The notes under the pieces: model-generated
Told to the model about the DNA's origin: nothing
Database searches by the model: none
Seen by the model: the letters and a program-made list of their open reading frames with translations, nothing else
NCBI GenBank assembly: GCA_003671195.1
Contig: QWPJ01000177.1
Location: forward strand, 1 to 51,636
Origin: Planctomycetota bacterium
Lineage (GTDB): Bacteria > Planctomycetota > Planctomycetia > Pirellulales > Pirellulaceae
Direction: 5' to 3'
DNA length: 51,636 nucleotides
Part shown: in pieces, positions 8,146 through 18,053 of the stretch
How positions within the stretch are numbered: the first letter of the stretch is position 1
Layout: the number at the start of each line of letters is the position of its first letter
Position numbers and translations under genes: made by a program

Positions 8146-9171
8146 CTACTTCTTGGTCGCCGAATTTGCATTTTCCAGGGATTTGATGAAGGTTATCAGA
8201 GCATCGATCTGATCATCCTTGAGCTTTCCAGCGTAGCTATTCATCGGTGATGCCTTACCGTAGCCCTTCCTTGCCTTGGCTTGCGGGTTGAGGATCGATT
8301 CTCGGATGTAGTTCTCGTCGAATGCGACTTCAGATCCGCTTTCGAGTTGAACGGGTTTGCCCCACGAACCATTGTAGCTCGGACCAGGCCCGCTGGCACC
8401 TTCGGCTCCTGCATTGTGACAGGTCGAACAGCCCTGACGCTTGTACAGCAGCTTGCCTCGTTCGAGGGGATCTTCTGGCTCTTGGATGGCCTTTTCCAGG
8501 GCCTTTTTGTACTCCTCTTGGGATACGACTTTCACCTTGGCGTTCATCTGGCTGTGATTGTCGCCACAGTATTCGGTGCAGAACAGGTCGTAGAGCCCTT
8601 CTTTGGTTGTGTGGAACCACATGTAGTTGTACCGACCTGGAACCACGTCACGCTTCGCACGGAACGCAGGGATGTAAAAGCTGTGTAAGACGTCGTCGGA
8701 CCGCATGATGATCTTGATATCGCGGTCGACTGGGAGCACCAGCAAAGGCAATTCGGTGACGGACGAGTTTTCCACGGGAATCACTTCGTGCTCCCCACCG
8801 TTTTCGTACTTAAATGCCCACTGCCATTTCTTGGCCGTCACGTTGACGTCCACAGTCCCCTTGGGAATCCTAGCCATGTCGAGATACCCCATGGCTCCTT
8901 CCCAGAAGACCCATACGACGACAATGGTCGGAACGACAGTCCAAGTGATTTCAATCGCTGTATTGTGAAGCGCCTCAGGCGATCCCCTGTATCCTGGTCT
9001 TTCCCGGTACACCCACATGAAGTAGCCCATCGCAATGACGATAGGTACAAAAAACACGATGCAAATCCAAAGGATGACCGTAAAAAGGAAGTCCACTTGT
9101 GGTGCAAAAGACGAAGCGCCTTCTGGGAACCATGCGTAGGGAGCGACTTTGTCGGCTAAAAAGAAACTCAT
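8146..9171 (-). CDS. ctaC: Cytochrome c oxidase subunit II with fused cytochrome c domain (caa3 type)
   Basis: The 341-residue protein has two N-terminal helices (about residues 24-51 and 74-95), a cupredoxin domain with the CuA site FCTEYCGDNHSQM near residue 215, and a C-terminal class I cytochrome c domain. The heme motif is CSTCH near 250 and the distal ligand Met is in SPMNSYAGKL near 312. The fused heme domain defines a caa3 oxidase: it accepts electrons, here probably from ActA or ActE of the neighbouring complex III, and hands them to CuA. The start codon overlaps the stop of the SCO gene by four bases (ATGA), so translation of the copper chaperone and the CuA subunit is likely coupled. 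Confidence 0.97.
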   Translation of the reverse strand: MSFFLADKVAPYAWFPEGASSFAPQVDFLFTVILWICIVFFVPIVIAMGYFMWVYRERPGYRGSPEALHNTAIEITWTVVPTIVVVWVFWEGAMGYLDMARIPKGTVDVNVTAKKWQWAFKYENGGEHEVIPVENSSVTELPLLVLPVDRDIKIIMRSDDVLHSFYIPAFRAKRDVVPGRYNYMWFHTTKEGLYDLFCTEYCGDNHSQMNAKVKVVSQEEYKKALEKAIQEPEDPLERGKLLYKRQGCSTCHNAGAEGASGPGPSYNGSWGKPVQLESGSEVAFDENYIRESILNPQAKARKGYGKASPMNSYAGKLKDDQIDALITFIKSLENANSATKK

Positions 9172-10079
9172 GTCTGGTCTCTAGGATCTACTGGTGAAAT
9201 TGAATCGGGTTGGATGGGCGACTTGGTATGGGAATAAAAAATCCAATACGGTACGGTGATCAGCAGTACTGCGACGACGAACACTCCAGCACCGAGCGAC
9301 ATCAACCGCCGAGCACTTGCGGTGTACTTGTTTTCATCAGGATCGTAATGGACACACCACAGGGCGATCATGTCCAAGGGGGTTCCTATCCGACCCTCGC
9401 CGGCTTCAACAAACGCCATCTTGAGCGTCTTGGGCATGAATCCGATCTCGAAGACGTAGCGAGTGATTTTGCCGTTCGGGGAAATGAAGATCGCTGCCGA
9501 CGGATGGTTGTATTGTTTGTGCTTTGCGTCGTAGGTGTATTGGAATCCGACCGCTTGGGTCAATTGGCGAATGCTCTCAGCGGTGCCAACCCAAAACTCC
9601 CAACCCTTGGCGTCGTGTTGCTCAAATAGATCCTGGGAGTATTTTCGCTGCGTCCCCATGGCTTTCTCGCAGGTCTCTGACGGATCGATGCTTATCGAAA
9701 CCATCAAGAAATCTTTACCCAGACTAGGGCTCGGCATTTGGTTTAAGCCTTGCACCAAACCGTTGAGTTGAGAAACACACAACCCAGGACAATTGCTGTA
9801 ATTGAGCGACAAGAGGACCGGTTTGCCTTGTTTGAGCAAGCGTCCGATCGAGGTCGATTCCCCTGCGGCGTTCTTGAAAACCAAATGCTCAGGAATCAGA
9901 TCGCCGAGATGTTGCTCGATCCCGACGCCCTGCATGGCTTTCGGAAGTCCCGAATCCGTTGATCCGACCGCATCGGCTCGACAAATCGCAGCCATGCTCG
10001 CCATCAACATGCAGACCAACACACGGGCCCGCATCGCTGGCTTTCCGCAGATTTCGTTGGTTGCAAAATGATTCAACAT
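9168..10079 (-). CDS. SCO1/SenC copper chaperone, membrane-anchored at both ends
   Basis: The 303-residue protein is a thioredoxin-fold copper chaperone that delivers copper to the CuA site of subunit II. The copper ligands are the CPGLC motif near residue 99 and the His in NHPSAAIF near 192. The N-terminus has a hydrophobic export segment (RVLVCMLMASMAAI). A second helix near the C-terminus (GAGVFVVAVLLITVPYWIF, about 265-285) is extra compared with classical Sco1 and would tether the domain at that end. An alternative start at the internal Met 16 would give a more standard signal peptide. It overlaps CoxII by four bases, in line with its role in CuA assembly. Confidence 0.93.
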   Translation of the reverse strand: MLNHFATNEICGKPAMRARVLVCMLMASMAAICRADAVGSTDSGLPKAMQGVGIEQHLGDLIPEHLVFKNAAGESTSIGRLLKQGKPVLLSLNYSNCPGLCVSQLNGLVQGLNQMPSPSLGKDFLMVSISIDPSETCEKAMGTQRKYSQDLFEQHDAKGWEFWVGTAESIRQLTQAVGFQYTYDAKHKQYNHPSAAIFISPNGKITRYVFEIGFMPKTLKMAFVEAGEGRIGTPLDMIALWCVHYDPDENKYTASARRLMSLGAGVFVVAVLLITVPYWIFYSHTKSPIQPDSISPVDPRDQT

Positions 10080-10090
10080 GATCGACCCGG

Positions 10091-10435
10091 TTAAGCCCCT
10101 TGTGCTGACAATTCCTTGAGGATTATCTCTTCTGCCCGTTGGATCGGGATGTAGATCACATCCTTTTTCGCTGGCTCTTGCCCCTTTTCGGGAGGAGGTG
10201 CACTCTCGTCGACGATCCGTTCTTTCTTATAACCGTCTAAGGACTTAAGTTGATCACTTTTTACTTGCTCTGGAACTTTCAATTCCGAGCCCACCCGTCC
10301 TGGCTTTTGCTCGGTCCAAGCGACCATGTTGAAGCAAAGTGCCTGGAGCAGTTGCAGGAGCACCACCAGGATAATGATGCTCAAGACAGCCCAGTAGGCA
10401 ATCATTTTGGTGTTCAGGTCGTCGTAACGGGCCAT
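10091..10435 (-). CDS. Small single-helix membrane protein of the ACIII-caa3 operon, unknown function
   Basis: I do not recognise a named family. The 114-residue protein has one N-terminal membrane helix (AYWAVLSIIILVVLLQLLQALC, about residues 13-35) and then about 75 hydrophilic residues. These are rich in Lys, Glu and Pro and end in a segment VIYIPIQRAEEIILKEL that looks helical. It lies 25 bases after ActF and 11 bases before SCO. Its conserved-looking position between the complex III genes and the oxidase genes suggests an accessory or assembly subunit joining the two complexes. That is inference from context only; no metal motif or cysteine pair supports a redox role. Confidence 0.8.
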   Translation of the reverse strand: MARYDDLNTKMIAYWAVLSIIILVVLLQLLQALCFNMVAWTEQKPGRVGSELKVPEQVKSDQLKSLDGYKKERIVDESAPPPEKGQEPAKKDVIYIPIQRAEEIILKELSAQGA

Positions 10436-10460
10436 GTTCGTGCTTGATATCGGATGGAGT

Positions 10461-11705
10461 TTACAAAAGTGGATTTGCGTAGGTCAAAGCTTCTGGAAGT
10501 CGAGGATCTTTCATCGGTACCAAAGGCACATCCGACGCTCGGACCAGGAAGAACGAGAGGAATACCAGTAGCATCCCGATCCCGCCCAGAAGATGCCCAA
10601 CGATCGGCATGAAGCTCGGTGCGCCCGCGTTTGGCATCACCAAAAACGTCATATCGAGCCAGTGAACGGCAAGCGCCCAAGCGGCCCAGAAGGTCAGTCC
10701 CAATCGGTGGCGTCGGACGTGGCGACTGAGAGTCCCTAGGAAAGGTATCGCGAAGTGGAGTGGAATCAAGCCGTAGGCTAGGTATTGCCATCCGTCCTGT
10801 AGGCGGACTTGGTACCAAAACGTCTCTTCAGGGATGTTGCCATACCAGTACAAGAGCAACTGCGAAAAGGCGATGTAGGACCAGAACATGATGAACCCAA
10901 ACATGAACTTGCCCATGTCGTGGAAATGCTCGACGTTGACGAACGATTGTAGCTTGCCAGCATTCTGCAATGCCATGCTGATCAGGATCGTCGTTGCGAA
11001 GAAGGCCATCATCCCGGCAGCGAAGACATACACACCGAAAATGGTGCTGAACCAGTCGGCATCGATGCTCATGACCCAATCGAAAGCCGCAAAGCTGACC
11101 GACAGGGCGAAAATCATGATGCACGGACCGGCCCATTTTTGACGGGCCAAGGAGTGCTCGACATCACCGGTTTCGTCTTGCTTGCGACTGTGACCAAAGA
11201 AATAAAAGGCCATGGCAATCCAAAGCACAAAGTAGCTCACGGCACGGATTGAGAACCACTCCTTGGTCAAATAGCCGATGTCGATCTTGGCCTTGACCAC
11301 GCTCGAATGGACCTCAGCAGGGACGTTCCATTCATAGGGTGCGCTGTAGTTGGCAAACAGGATGGCGATGATCGGGATGAACATCAGGGCCAAAAAAGGG
11401 ATCGTGGTCATGATCAACTCGGCGATCCGGCGGATGGAGGTGCTCCAGCCTGCTCTCGACACGAATTGGATCAAGATAAAGAACAAAGCACCCAAAGCGA
11501 TCGTCATGACGAACATGAAATTCGCAAGGTACGAATGCATGAAGAACTTGAAGGCCGAATCGGTCGAACCGTCTGCCCCGCGTGCGAAAAGGCTCAAGAA
11601 CGCCCCACCCGCAAGCAGGATCAGTCCTGCCGCAAAGAAGATGGGCTTGAGCCGTTTCCATGTCACCGGTAGCTCGATCGATTCTAAGTCGTACTTGGAA
11701 CTCAT
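10461..11705 (-). CDS. actF: Alternative complex III subunit ActF (NrfD-like quinol oxidoreductase subunit)
   Basis: The 414-residue protein is almost wholly membrane-embedded, with about ten helices, and matches ActF, the second NrfD-like subunit of alternative complex III. The N-terminus (WKRLKPIFFAAGLILLAGGAFLSLF), the segment FDWVMSIDADWFSTIFGVYVF near 210 and the helix ending in WLDMTFLVMPN near 345 are typical. ActF pairs with ActC as the membrane core and may take part in proton movement, while quinol is oxidised mainly at ActC. It lies 23 bases after the ActD/E gene. Clear family assignment; no missing region seen. Confidence 0.95.
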   Translation of the reverse strand: MSSKYDLESIELPVTWKRLKPIFFAAGLILLAGGAFLSLFARGADGSTDSAFKFFMHSYLANFMFVMTIALGALFFILIQFVSRAGWSTSIRRIAELIMTTIPFLALMFIPIIAILFANYSAPYEWNVPAEVHSSVVKAKIDIGYLTKEWFSIRAVSYFVLWIAMAFYFFGHSRKQDETGDVEHSLARQKWAGPCIMIFALSVSFAAFDWVMSIDADWFSTIFGVYVFAAGMMAFFATTILISMALQNAGKLQSFVNVEHFHDMGKFMFGFIMFWSYIAFSQLLLYWYGNIPEETFWYQVRLQDGWQYLAYGLIPLHFAIPFLGTLSRHVRRHRLGLTFWAAWALAVHWLDMTFLVMPNAGAPSFMPIVGHLLGGIGMLLVFLSFFLVRASDVPLVPMKDPRLPEALTYANPLL

Positions 11706-11728
11706 AACTTTGTTTCGACTGCTGGAGA

Positions 11729-13168
11729 TTATTTGGTTTGCGATGGAGCCGGTGCGGTCAAACTACCGCGTTGATCGACCGGTACGTCTTCGATGTTGGC
11801 ATTCCTCGAACGTTGCAACGCTCTGACGTACAGGACAATCGACCATCGCTCTTGTGGGGTGATCGAGGAAGCGTACGAGGCCATTTTGCCTTGTCCCTTA
11901 CTGATCGTGTGGAAGATTTGACCGACAGGTTGTTTCTGGATCCGATCCAGGTGCAAGGAACTTGGCGGCGTCCAGGTGTCTTGTGCAAGACTCGCGGCTC
12001 GCTTGGAGACCAACCCATCCCCGAATCCTGAGTACCCGTGACACGCTGAACAGTAGATCTCGTACTTGGCCTTACCAAGCTTGATGTTCTCTTCGTTGGC
12101 TTCAATCGGAAGTTTCTCAAGAAACGGCAAAGCAGGAGTTGCGCCGGATGCTGGAGTTCCGGATGCTGGAGTTCCGGATGCTGGAGTTCCGGATGCTGGA
12201 GTTCCGGCAGGAGGTTGGACCGCTGGGCTGATTGCAGACACGTTGGCAACGGAATCTCCCGTCGAAACGTAGATCTGCTTTTCCCCATCGATCGAAGTGG
12301 TCTTCACCTTCAAGGGATCGTAACCTAGATAAAATGGATCTTGTTGATCGAGTTGTCCACGCGAAATCGTCCCAGGAACCTGAGGTCGCATCGTGCGGCC
12401 ATCCTTGAAGATCGTGGTGGTCTGTTGGGGTTTCTTCTTGGGCTGAAAGTCCATGTCGAAAAAGACGTGCCAGCGAGGCAGATCGCTGAAGCTCGCCCGC
12501 ATATTCAAAACGATCGCAGCAGGAATCAAGCCGGCGAGCACGATAAGAAGTGCCCCGAGGAGAATCCATCGTGGCAATTCCGAAGGGGTCGAATCCTCTA
12601 TAACCTCATCGAGAGAGTTCGCGTGGACCGACGAGAGCAGTTCCTTGACCGATTCGCGGTTGTAGTACTTGTCCGTCGCGTCGACATACAAAAAGAACCG
12701 GTCGTTCGTCGCACGATCGAACTTGGCGTTCGTAAAGACCGGGTTGCTGAACTTGGGGAGACCGTTCAGGGCCAACATTCCCAGCACAGAAGTAAATGCG
12801 GAGAACAGAATCGTCAACTCGAACGACACTGGGATCGACGCGGGGGTGATCCCAAAGGGTTTGCCCGAGATGATGTACTTGTAGTCCACACCGTTCATCC
12901 ACCATTGCATAAGCAGTGCTGTGCACAGGCCGGTCAGGCCGGCACACAGAACAATGAACGGGAGAATCGTCGGTTTGATTCCCAAGGCGTGGTCGATCCC
13001 GTGGACAGGGAACGGAGTGAATGCATCGGTCTTGGTGTAACCAGCATCCCGAACCTTCTCGGCCGCATGGAGCAAATCGTGTTCGTTCTCGAATTCCGCC
13101 ATCCAACCGCAAGCCTTAGGAGGCCGAGGCTCTTTATTCGATTTGACGTTGTGTTCGTTGTTATTCAT
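11729..13168 (-). CDS. Fused alternative complex III subunits ActD (DUF3341) and ActE (cytochrome c)
   Basis: This 479-residue protein joins two subunits that are separate in well-studied complexes. Residues 15-180 are ActD (DUF3341), starting CGWMAEFENEHDLLHAAEKVRDAGY and holding two helices near 67-93 and 115-140. A third helix (LLGALLIVLAGLIPAAIVLNM, about 206-228) follows. Residues 350-460 are a monoheme cytochrome c with heme motif CSACH near 373 and a likely distal Met in GKMASYAS near 425. The two parts are joined by a Pro-Ala-Gly-Thr-Ser linker made of repeated PASGT units. ActD is a membrane subunit and ActE carries electrons from ActB/ActA toward the oxidase, so the fusion fixes the heme domain to the complex. 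Confidence 0.93.
   Translation of the reverse strand: MNNNEHNVKSNKEPRPPKACGWMAEFENEHDLLHAAEKVRDAGYTKTDAFTPFPVHGIDHALGIKPTILPFIVLCAGLTGLCTALLMQWWMNGVDYKYIISGKPFGITPASIPVSFELTILFSAFTSVLGMLALNGLPKFSNPVFTNAKFDRATNDRFFLYVDATDKYYNRESVKELLSSVHANSLDEVIEDSTPSELPRWILLGALLIVLAGLIPAAIVLNMRASFSDLPRWHVFFDMDFQPKKKPQQTTTIFKDGRTMRPQVPGTISRGQLDQQDPFYLGYDPLKVKTTSIDGEKQIYVSTGDSVANVSAISPAVQPPAGTPASGTPASGTPASGTPASGATPALPFLEKLPIEANEENIKLGKAKYEIYCSACHGYSGFGDGLVSKRAASLAQDTWTPPSSLHLDRIQKQPVGQIFHTISKGQGKMASYASSITPQERWSIVLYVRALQRSRNANIEDVPVDQRGSLTAPAPSQTK
12146..12205. repeat. Four exact 15-bp tandem units inside the ActD/E gene
   Basis: GGATGCTGGAGTTCC is repeated four times without a mismatch. On the coding strand it encodes repeated TPASG/PASGT units in the linker between the membrane part and the heme domain. 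Exact identity suggests recent expansion by slippage, so the number may vary between strains. Confidence 0.97.
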
Positions 13169-13213
13169 ATCAATCGTTGATTGCGATGGTATTCAGGGGA
13201 TTCTTTATAAAGC

Positions 13214-14683
13214 TCAATGCGCATGTCCAGCGTGCTTCGGGTCCTTGCCCTGCAACTCCGCAAGAACCTCGGCTTCCAGGTGGCCGGCATGGTCCGATGC
13301 GGACATCACGCCTTTGACTTCCGAAATCGCGATCGTTGGCAGATAGCGACAGAACAAAAGAAACAGTGTCATAAACACGCCAAAGCTTCCGAAAAACATC
13401 AGGCCGTCAAACAAAGTCGGTCTGTAGTATCCCCAAGAACTAGGCAGGAAGTCGCGGCTCAGTGAGGTCACCGTGATCACGAAACGTTCGAACCACATTC
13501 CTATGTTCACGAAGATCGAAACGATCCACATGGCTACCACGTTCGTACGCATCCATTTGAACCAGAACAACTGGGGCGAAATAACGTTGCAGGTCACCAT
13601 AATCCAGTAGGCCCACCAATAGGGACCAAAGGCACGGTTGATGAACGTGAAGCTCTCGTATTGGTTTTGACTATACCAAGCCATAAAGAACTCCGTTCCG
13701 TAGGCTAGACCGACCAAGGATCCTGTTGCGAGGATGATCTTGTTCATGTTGTCCAGGTGCCGCAGCGTGATAAGATTTTCGAGTTTGTAGATCGCCCGCA
13801 TGGGGACCAGAAGCGTAACGACCATCGCGAAACCCGAGAAAATAGCACCCGCGACGAAGTACGGCGGGAAAATCGTCGTATGCCATCCGGGAAGTTGCGA
13901 GACGGCGAAGTCGAAGCTAACGACCGTGTGTACGGAGAGAACCAGCGGTGCTGCCAATGCAGCCAAAAGTGTGTAGGCCTTTTCATAGACCAGCCAATGC
14001 CTCGATGATCCAGTCCAGCCCAAACACAACAGACCGTAGATGAACCGCCGGAACGGTGACTTGCTGCGATCTCGGTAGGTTGCCAAATCGGGAATCATTC
14101 CCATGTACCAAAACACCAAGGAGGTCGATGCATAAGTTCCGACCGCAAAAACGTCCCAAAGAAGAGGGCTTCGGAATTGCGGCCACATCCACAAGTTCAA
14201 ACTCGGGTAAGGGAGCAACCAGAAAGCCAACCAAGCTCGACCAACGTGAATTCCTGGGTAGATCCCGGCGCAAATAACCGCGAAGATCGTCATCGCCTCG
14301 GCGGCTCGGTTGATGCTAGTCCGCCAGTTTTGTCGGAACAGGAACAAAATCGCGGAGATCAGCGTTCCAGCGTGGCCAATGCCCACCCAGAACACAAAAT
14401 TGACGATAGGCCAAGCCCAGAACACCGGGCTGGAGTTACCCCAAATCCCGACCCCTTTGTAGATCAGGAATCCAATGAGCATCAGGAACATCGACGCCGT
14501 CAGCGAAGCCATCCCGAAAAGGATCCACCAAAGTCTCGGTTGGGGATCTTCGGCCACCCGACAGACCATCTCGGTAACCGAGGTGTAAGTCTGGTTGCCG
14601 GTGATCAGCGGGGCACGCCGACCGGGCATGTCTTCTGTGTTATCGATTTCGCGGGGATTGTAGGAACTGCTTATGGATGCCAT
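13214..14683 (-). CDS. actC: Alternative complex III subunit ActC (NrfD family, quinol-binding)
   Basis: The 489-residue protein is the main membrane subunit of alternative complex III and belongs to the NrfD/PsrC family with about ten helices. Recognisable parts are the N-terminal Pro-rich start before [32 protein letters not shown] (near 82), the segment [31 protein letters not shown] (near 228) and [16 protein letters not shown]. ActC forms the site where quinol is oxidised beside the Fe-S subunit ActB. The last 30 residues are hydrophilic and His-rich ([20 protein letters not shown]). It lies 13 bases after ActB, in the conserved actABC order. Confidence 0.96.
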   Translation of the reverse strand: MASISSSYNPREIDNTEDMPGRRAPLITGNQTYTSVTEMVCRVAEDPQPRLWWILFGMASLTASMFLMLIGFLIYKGVGIWGNSSPVFWAWPIVNFVFWVGIGHAGTLISAILFLFRQNWRTSINRAAEAMTIFAVICAGIYPGIHVGRAWLAFWLLPYPSLNLWMWPQFRSPLLWDVFAVGTYASTSLVFWYMGMIPDLATYRDRSKSPFRRFIYGLLCLGWTGSSRHWLVYEKAYTLLAALAAPLVLSVHTVVSFDFAVSQLPGWHTTIFPPYFVAGAIFSGFAMVVTLLVPMRAIYKLENLITLRHLDNMNKIILATGSLVGLAYGTEFFMAWYSQNQYESFTFINRAFGPYWWAYWIMVTCNVISPQLFWFKWMRTNVVAMWIVSIFVNIGMWFERFVITVTSLSRDFLPSSWGYYRPTLFDGLMFFGSFGVFMTLFLLFCRYLPTIAISEVKGVMSASDHAGHLEAEVLAELQGKDPKHAGHAH

Positions 14684-14696
14684 GGTTGTTTATGTC

Positions 14697-17600
14697 TTAG
14701 TGATCGTGTCCGTGGTCTTCGCTATGCCCGCCGTGCGCACCGTGTCCAGAATGTCCAGGACGCGGCGGTCGTATTTGGCTCTCGGTAGCAAGCCGCTTGG
14801 GCAAATTCCGAATTCTCGATAGATACAAGGTTCGTGGCTTGATGTTTAGCTCTTCAAGAACTGCATAAGAACGTGAGTTCTGATGCTGCTGGCTGACCAA
14901 ACTGTTCTTGTCGTTCAGGTCCCCGAAGACAATCGCGCCGGTAGGACATGCATCTTGGCAAGCCGATCGGATATCCCCGTCATGAACTTTGCCATCGCCT
15001 CGCGATCGAGCGTAGATCTTGCCGTTTTGCACCCGCTGAATGCAGTAGGTGCATTTCTCCATGACACCACGTCCGCGAACGGTGACCTCGGGATTCAAGA
15101 CCAGCGACTGAAGCTTGCGGCTTGCTTGCTCTCGCTTGTCTTGCCATCCGTAGAAATATCCGTACTCGTCGTTGTAGTTGAAGTAGTTGAAACGGCGAAC
15201 TTTGTAAGGACAGTTGTTCGCACAGTAGCGGGTACCGATGCAACGGTTGTAAGCCATCGCGTTGATGCCTTCTTCGGTGTGCACCGTCGCAGCGACCGGG
15301 CACACCTGTTCGCACGGTGCTGTTTCGCAATGGGCACAAGCCATCGGTTGCATAACGACCTTGGTGTCCAAGGGGCTATTGATCGAGGCTTGCGACTTTG
15401 CGGGGTTGACGTCGGCTTGGAAGTACCGGTCGATCCGCAACCAATGCATCTCACGACCGCGTAGGACTTGCTCTTTTCCGACGATCGGTACGTTGTTCTC
15501 AGCTTGGCATGCGACCACACAAGAATTGCAACCCGTGCACTTGTTCAAGTCGATCGACATCCCCCACTTGTGATTTTGATCGACGGTGGGCTCCTTCCAA
15601 AGCGACTTGTTGTCGAAGTGGTGCTCGACGATCGCCGTGGTGAACGCTGGGTCCTCTTTGTATTCAAAGTAAGTTCCTTCGCGAACCAACTGAGGGGCCC
15701 GCTTGGCTGCCTCCGAAAGCCCCAGGTCGTCCAATGCGAAGTGGTCTTGGGTCGTCGCGAGTCGATAAGGTTCCCCGGTCGGCCTTGCCGAGACCCCGGT
15801 ATACAGGGACGCTTGGTTCCAACGACGGAAAGTCGACATATCCGTTCCGACCGCTCCGGAGATCGCACCTCCGAATTGCTTGGTGTGGCCATAGCCGTAG
15901 TGGGCGGTAAACGAGCCCTCGGCATGGCCTGGAACGACGAACACCGGAAGCTTGACCTTCGACTCCCCGAGGATCAACGCAACGAGTTCTCCTTGCTTGA
16001 GACCCAAGGCCTTGGCGGTCGCAGGACTGCAGATCGCCGCGTTGTCCCAAGTCAGTTTCGTGACCGGGTGCGGGCACTCTTGGAGCCATCCGTTGTTTGC
16101 AAGCCGCCCATCGTAGATCGTATCGCTGGGCAATACGAAGACCTCAATACTTGCAAGATCCAGAGCCAGCGAAAGCTTTCCTTCGGGCAACAAATAGTTT
16201 CGTCCCGATAGGTCAACTCCCGATTCGTCTTGCGATTTTTGGGCCTTGGACTGGAGTTCCCTCGGATCGGCCTTGAGCTCACCTTGGAACTGCTTGGACT
16301 CCGATCCTTCGACAAAACCAGCATGGAGCGATTCTCGCATCTTGCGAAGGTTCGCCAGTTGCTCGGAGGTCCTAGGTACGGTCGTGTCGGTTCCAAAAAG
16401 TTTGTCGGCCGTCTCGGCGATCACGACATTCGATGGCAGGGACTCGACCGGTAGACCAGCGAGCATCACCAACAGTTCGGCGGGTGTTTTACCGCCGAGC
16501 AGTGGAGCGATCGTCGGTTGGCAAATACTGTAAGTTCCGTCGAGGGCTCTGACATCTCCCCAGGATTCGAGCGGATGGCTCGCAGGGACCGTCCAGTTGG
16601 CGTAGTAAGCCGTCTCGTCATCGTACTGCGACAGGTAAACAACGTCCCCGATCTGCTGCATGGCGACAGCAAGATTGACATCGCCGGCGGCGGTAAAGAC
16701 GGGATTCGGAGCCAAGATCCAAAGTCGGTTGTAGTTGGGAGCAGCGGCGACAAAGTCGTCTAACTTCATCGATGGGATCCCGTTGATGTCCTCGGGATTC
16801 TGGTAGATCTTGACGGTCTTTCCGATGTTCCCAAGCTTCGCGTTGATGCGAAGGACTGCGACCTGGGCGGCCAACGAATGGTGCGAACCGATGGCCAGGA
16901 CTGAAGAACCTTTGTTGCTGAGCAGATCGCTGGCGATGCACTCGATTACCCGTTCGATCTTCTCGTCGGATCCCAGGGTATCGTAGGTCTTGCTTTCTTC
17001 TTTGTCTTCGAGAATCGTGCCAGCATCGACCGCTTTTTCAATCCGATTCAACAGCGCATCGATCTGCGAGGATTGCAAAGCCAAGCGGAAATCCGCGATG
17101 GTACCAGTGACCGAATACTGGGCCTCGACGCAATACAGTCGATTCATCCACTCGCCGCTCGGATCGCGATGGTTAGCGAACTGGCGGGAGTATTGCACCG
17201 CGTTAGGATCGCTTCCCAAGAGATCCGAATCAAGAGAGACGATCACTTTGGCTTGGTCCAAGTCATAGACCATCGAACAGTTGGGAGCACCGACGGCATC
17301 GAGCGCCTTGCCCACATTCCCACTGTAGACCGACTCGTACTTGACGACGGTCGCTTCTGGGTACTTCTTGAGAACTTCCTTCAGCACTTTCCAGAAGCTT
17401 GGACTTCGCGTCGGCTCGATCAAGATCGCTAGCCCCTTGCCTGTTCCCAGAGTGCTGGCACTTCGTGAAGCGTAAGTCGACAGGGCGTTCCAAGTTTGTT
17501 GGCGTTCGTCGTCGTTTGCACTGTCGACGATCGTCGGCTTTGCCATCGGCTTTTCGCGGTTGAGAACCACACCGATTCGGTCTTGGTCGTAGAGCGAAAG

Positions 17601-18053
17601 AATGGCCCCTTGAGTGAAGACGTCCGTACCGGCCGAGGAGAGCTTCTTGTTCCCAGCCGCTTCTTTGGGCTGGTGCTTTGCATACGCCGGGTGATCGGGG
17701 TTGCCGTCGACCTTGAGCGGCCGGCCATCGACATTCGCCACGAGCGCATGGACGACTCGACCTGCCCATTCAAAGTTGGTCGCAAAGAATTCAGGAATCC
17801 CAGGGATCCGTCCTTCAGGACGCATCACAAACGCGCCGACTTCTTCGCGGTTGTAGCGACACCCTGAGAGCCCGCCCAAGGCGAGCGAGGCTCCCATGAG
17901 TTGCAACCAGCGACGACGCGATACGCCCTCGGGAAACTCCGAAGCGGCTTGGGGGAATTCGCGATCCAGAAATTGTTGGAACTCAGGGGTCTTTTGAAGC
18001 TCGTCTAAGCTACGGAAATACTGAGTTCGGCTATCGGTACTAGGTTGGCTCAT
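14697..18053 (-). CDS. actB: Alternative complex III subunit ActB (molybdopterin-like and Fe-S protein, Tat substrate)
   Basis: The 1118-residue protein fuses a catalytically empty molybdopterin-oxidoreductase-like domain (about residues 60-760) with a four-cluster ferredoxin-like domain. It begins with a Tat-type region (EGVSRRRWLQLMG near residue 45) followed by LGGLSGC, a possible lipobox. Fe-S ligands are in CTGCNSCVVAC, CAHCETAPCEQVCP, CIGTRYCANNCP, and CTYC with CQDACP. This domain carries electrons from quinol at ActC to the hemes of ActA. The C-terminus is very His-rich (PGHSGHGAHGGHSEDHGHDH). I chose the ATG at 18053, which overlaps the ActA stop by four bases, over a TTG nine bases upstream. 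Confidence 0.97.
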   Translation of the reverse strand: MSQPSTDSRTQYFRSLDELQKTPEFQQFLDREFPQAASEFPEGVSRRRWLQLMGASLALGGLSGCRYNREEVGAFVMRPEGRIPGIPEFFATNFEWAGRVVHALVANVDGRPLKVDGNPDHPAYAKHQPKEAAGNKKLSSAGTDVFTQGAILSLYDQDRIGVVLNREKPMAKPTIVDSANDDERQQTWNALSTYASRSASTLGTGKGLAILIEPTRSPSFWKVLKEVLKKYPEATVVKYESVYSGNVGKALDAVGAPNCSMVYDLDQAKVIVSLDSDLLGSDPNAVQYSRQFANHRDPSGEWMNRLYCVEAQYSVTGTIADFRLALQSSQIDALLNRIEKAVDAGTILEDKEESKTYDTLGSDEKIERVIECIASDLLSNKGSSVLAIGSHHSLAAQVAVLRINAKLGNIGKTVKIYQNPEDINGIPSMKLDDFVAAAPNYNRLWILAPNPVFTAAGDVNLAVAMQQIGDVVYLSQYDDETAYYANWTVPASHPLESWGDVRALDGTYSICQPTIAPLLGGKTPAELLVMLAGLPVESLPSNVVIAETADKLFGTDTTVPRTSEQLANLRKMRESLHAGFVEGSESKQFQGELKADPRELQSKAQKSQDESGVDLSGRNYLLPEGKLSLALDLASIEVFVLPSDTIYDGRLANNGWLQECPHPVTKLTWDNAAICSPATAKALGLKQGELVALILGESKVKLPVFVVPGHAEGSFTAHYGYGHTKQFGGAISGAVGTDMSTFRRWNQASLYTGVSARPTGEPYRLATTQDHFALDDLGLSEAAKRAPQLVREGTYFEYKEDPAFTTAIVEHHFDNKSLWKEPTVDQNHKWGMSIDLNKCTGCNSCVVACQAENNVPIVGKEQVLRGREMHWLRIDRYFQADVNPAKSQASINSPLDTKVVMQPMACAHCETAPCEQVCPVAATVHTEEGINAMAYNRCIGTRYCANNCPYKVRRFNYFNYNDEYGYFYGWQDKREQASRKLQSLVLNPEVTVRGRGVMEKCTYCIQRVQNGKIYARSRGDGKVHDGDIRSACQDACPTGAIVFGDLNDKNSLVSQQHQNSRSYAVLEELNIKPRTLYLSRIRNLPKRLATESQIRPPRPGHSGHGAHGGHSEDHGHDH

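Noticed and set aside
15468..16211. 247-residue plus-strand open frame
   Set aside because: Antisense to ActB.
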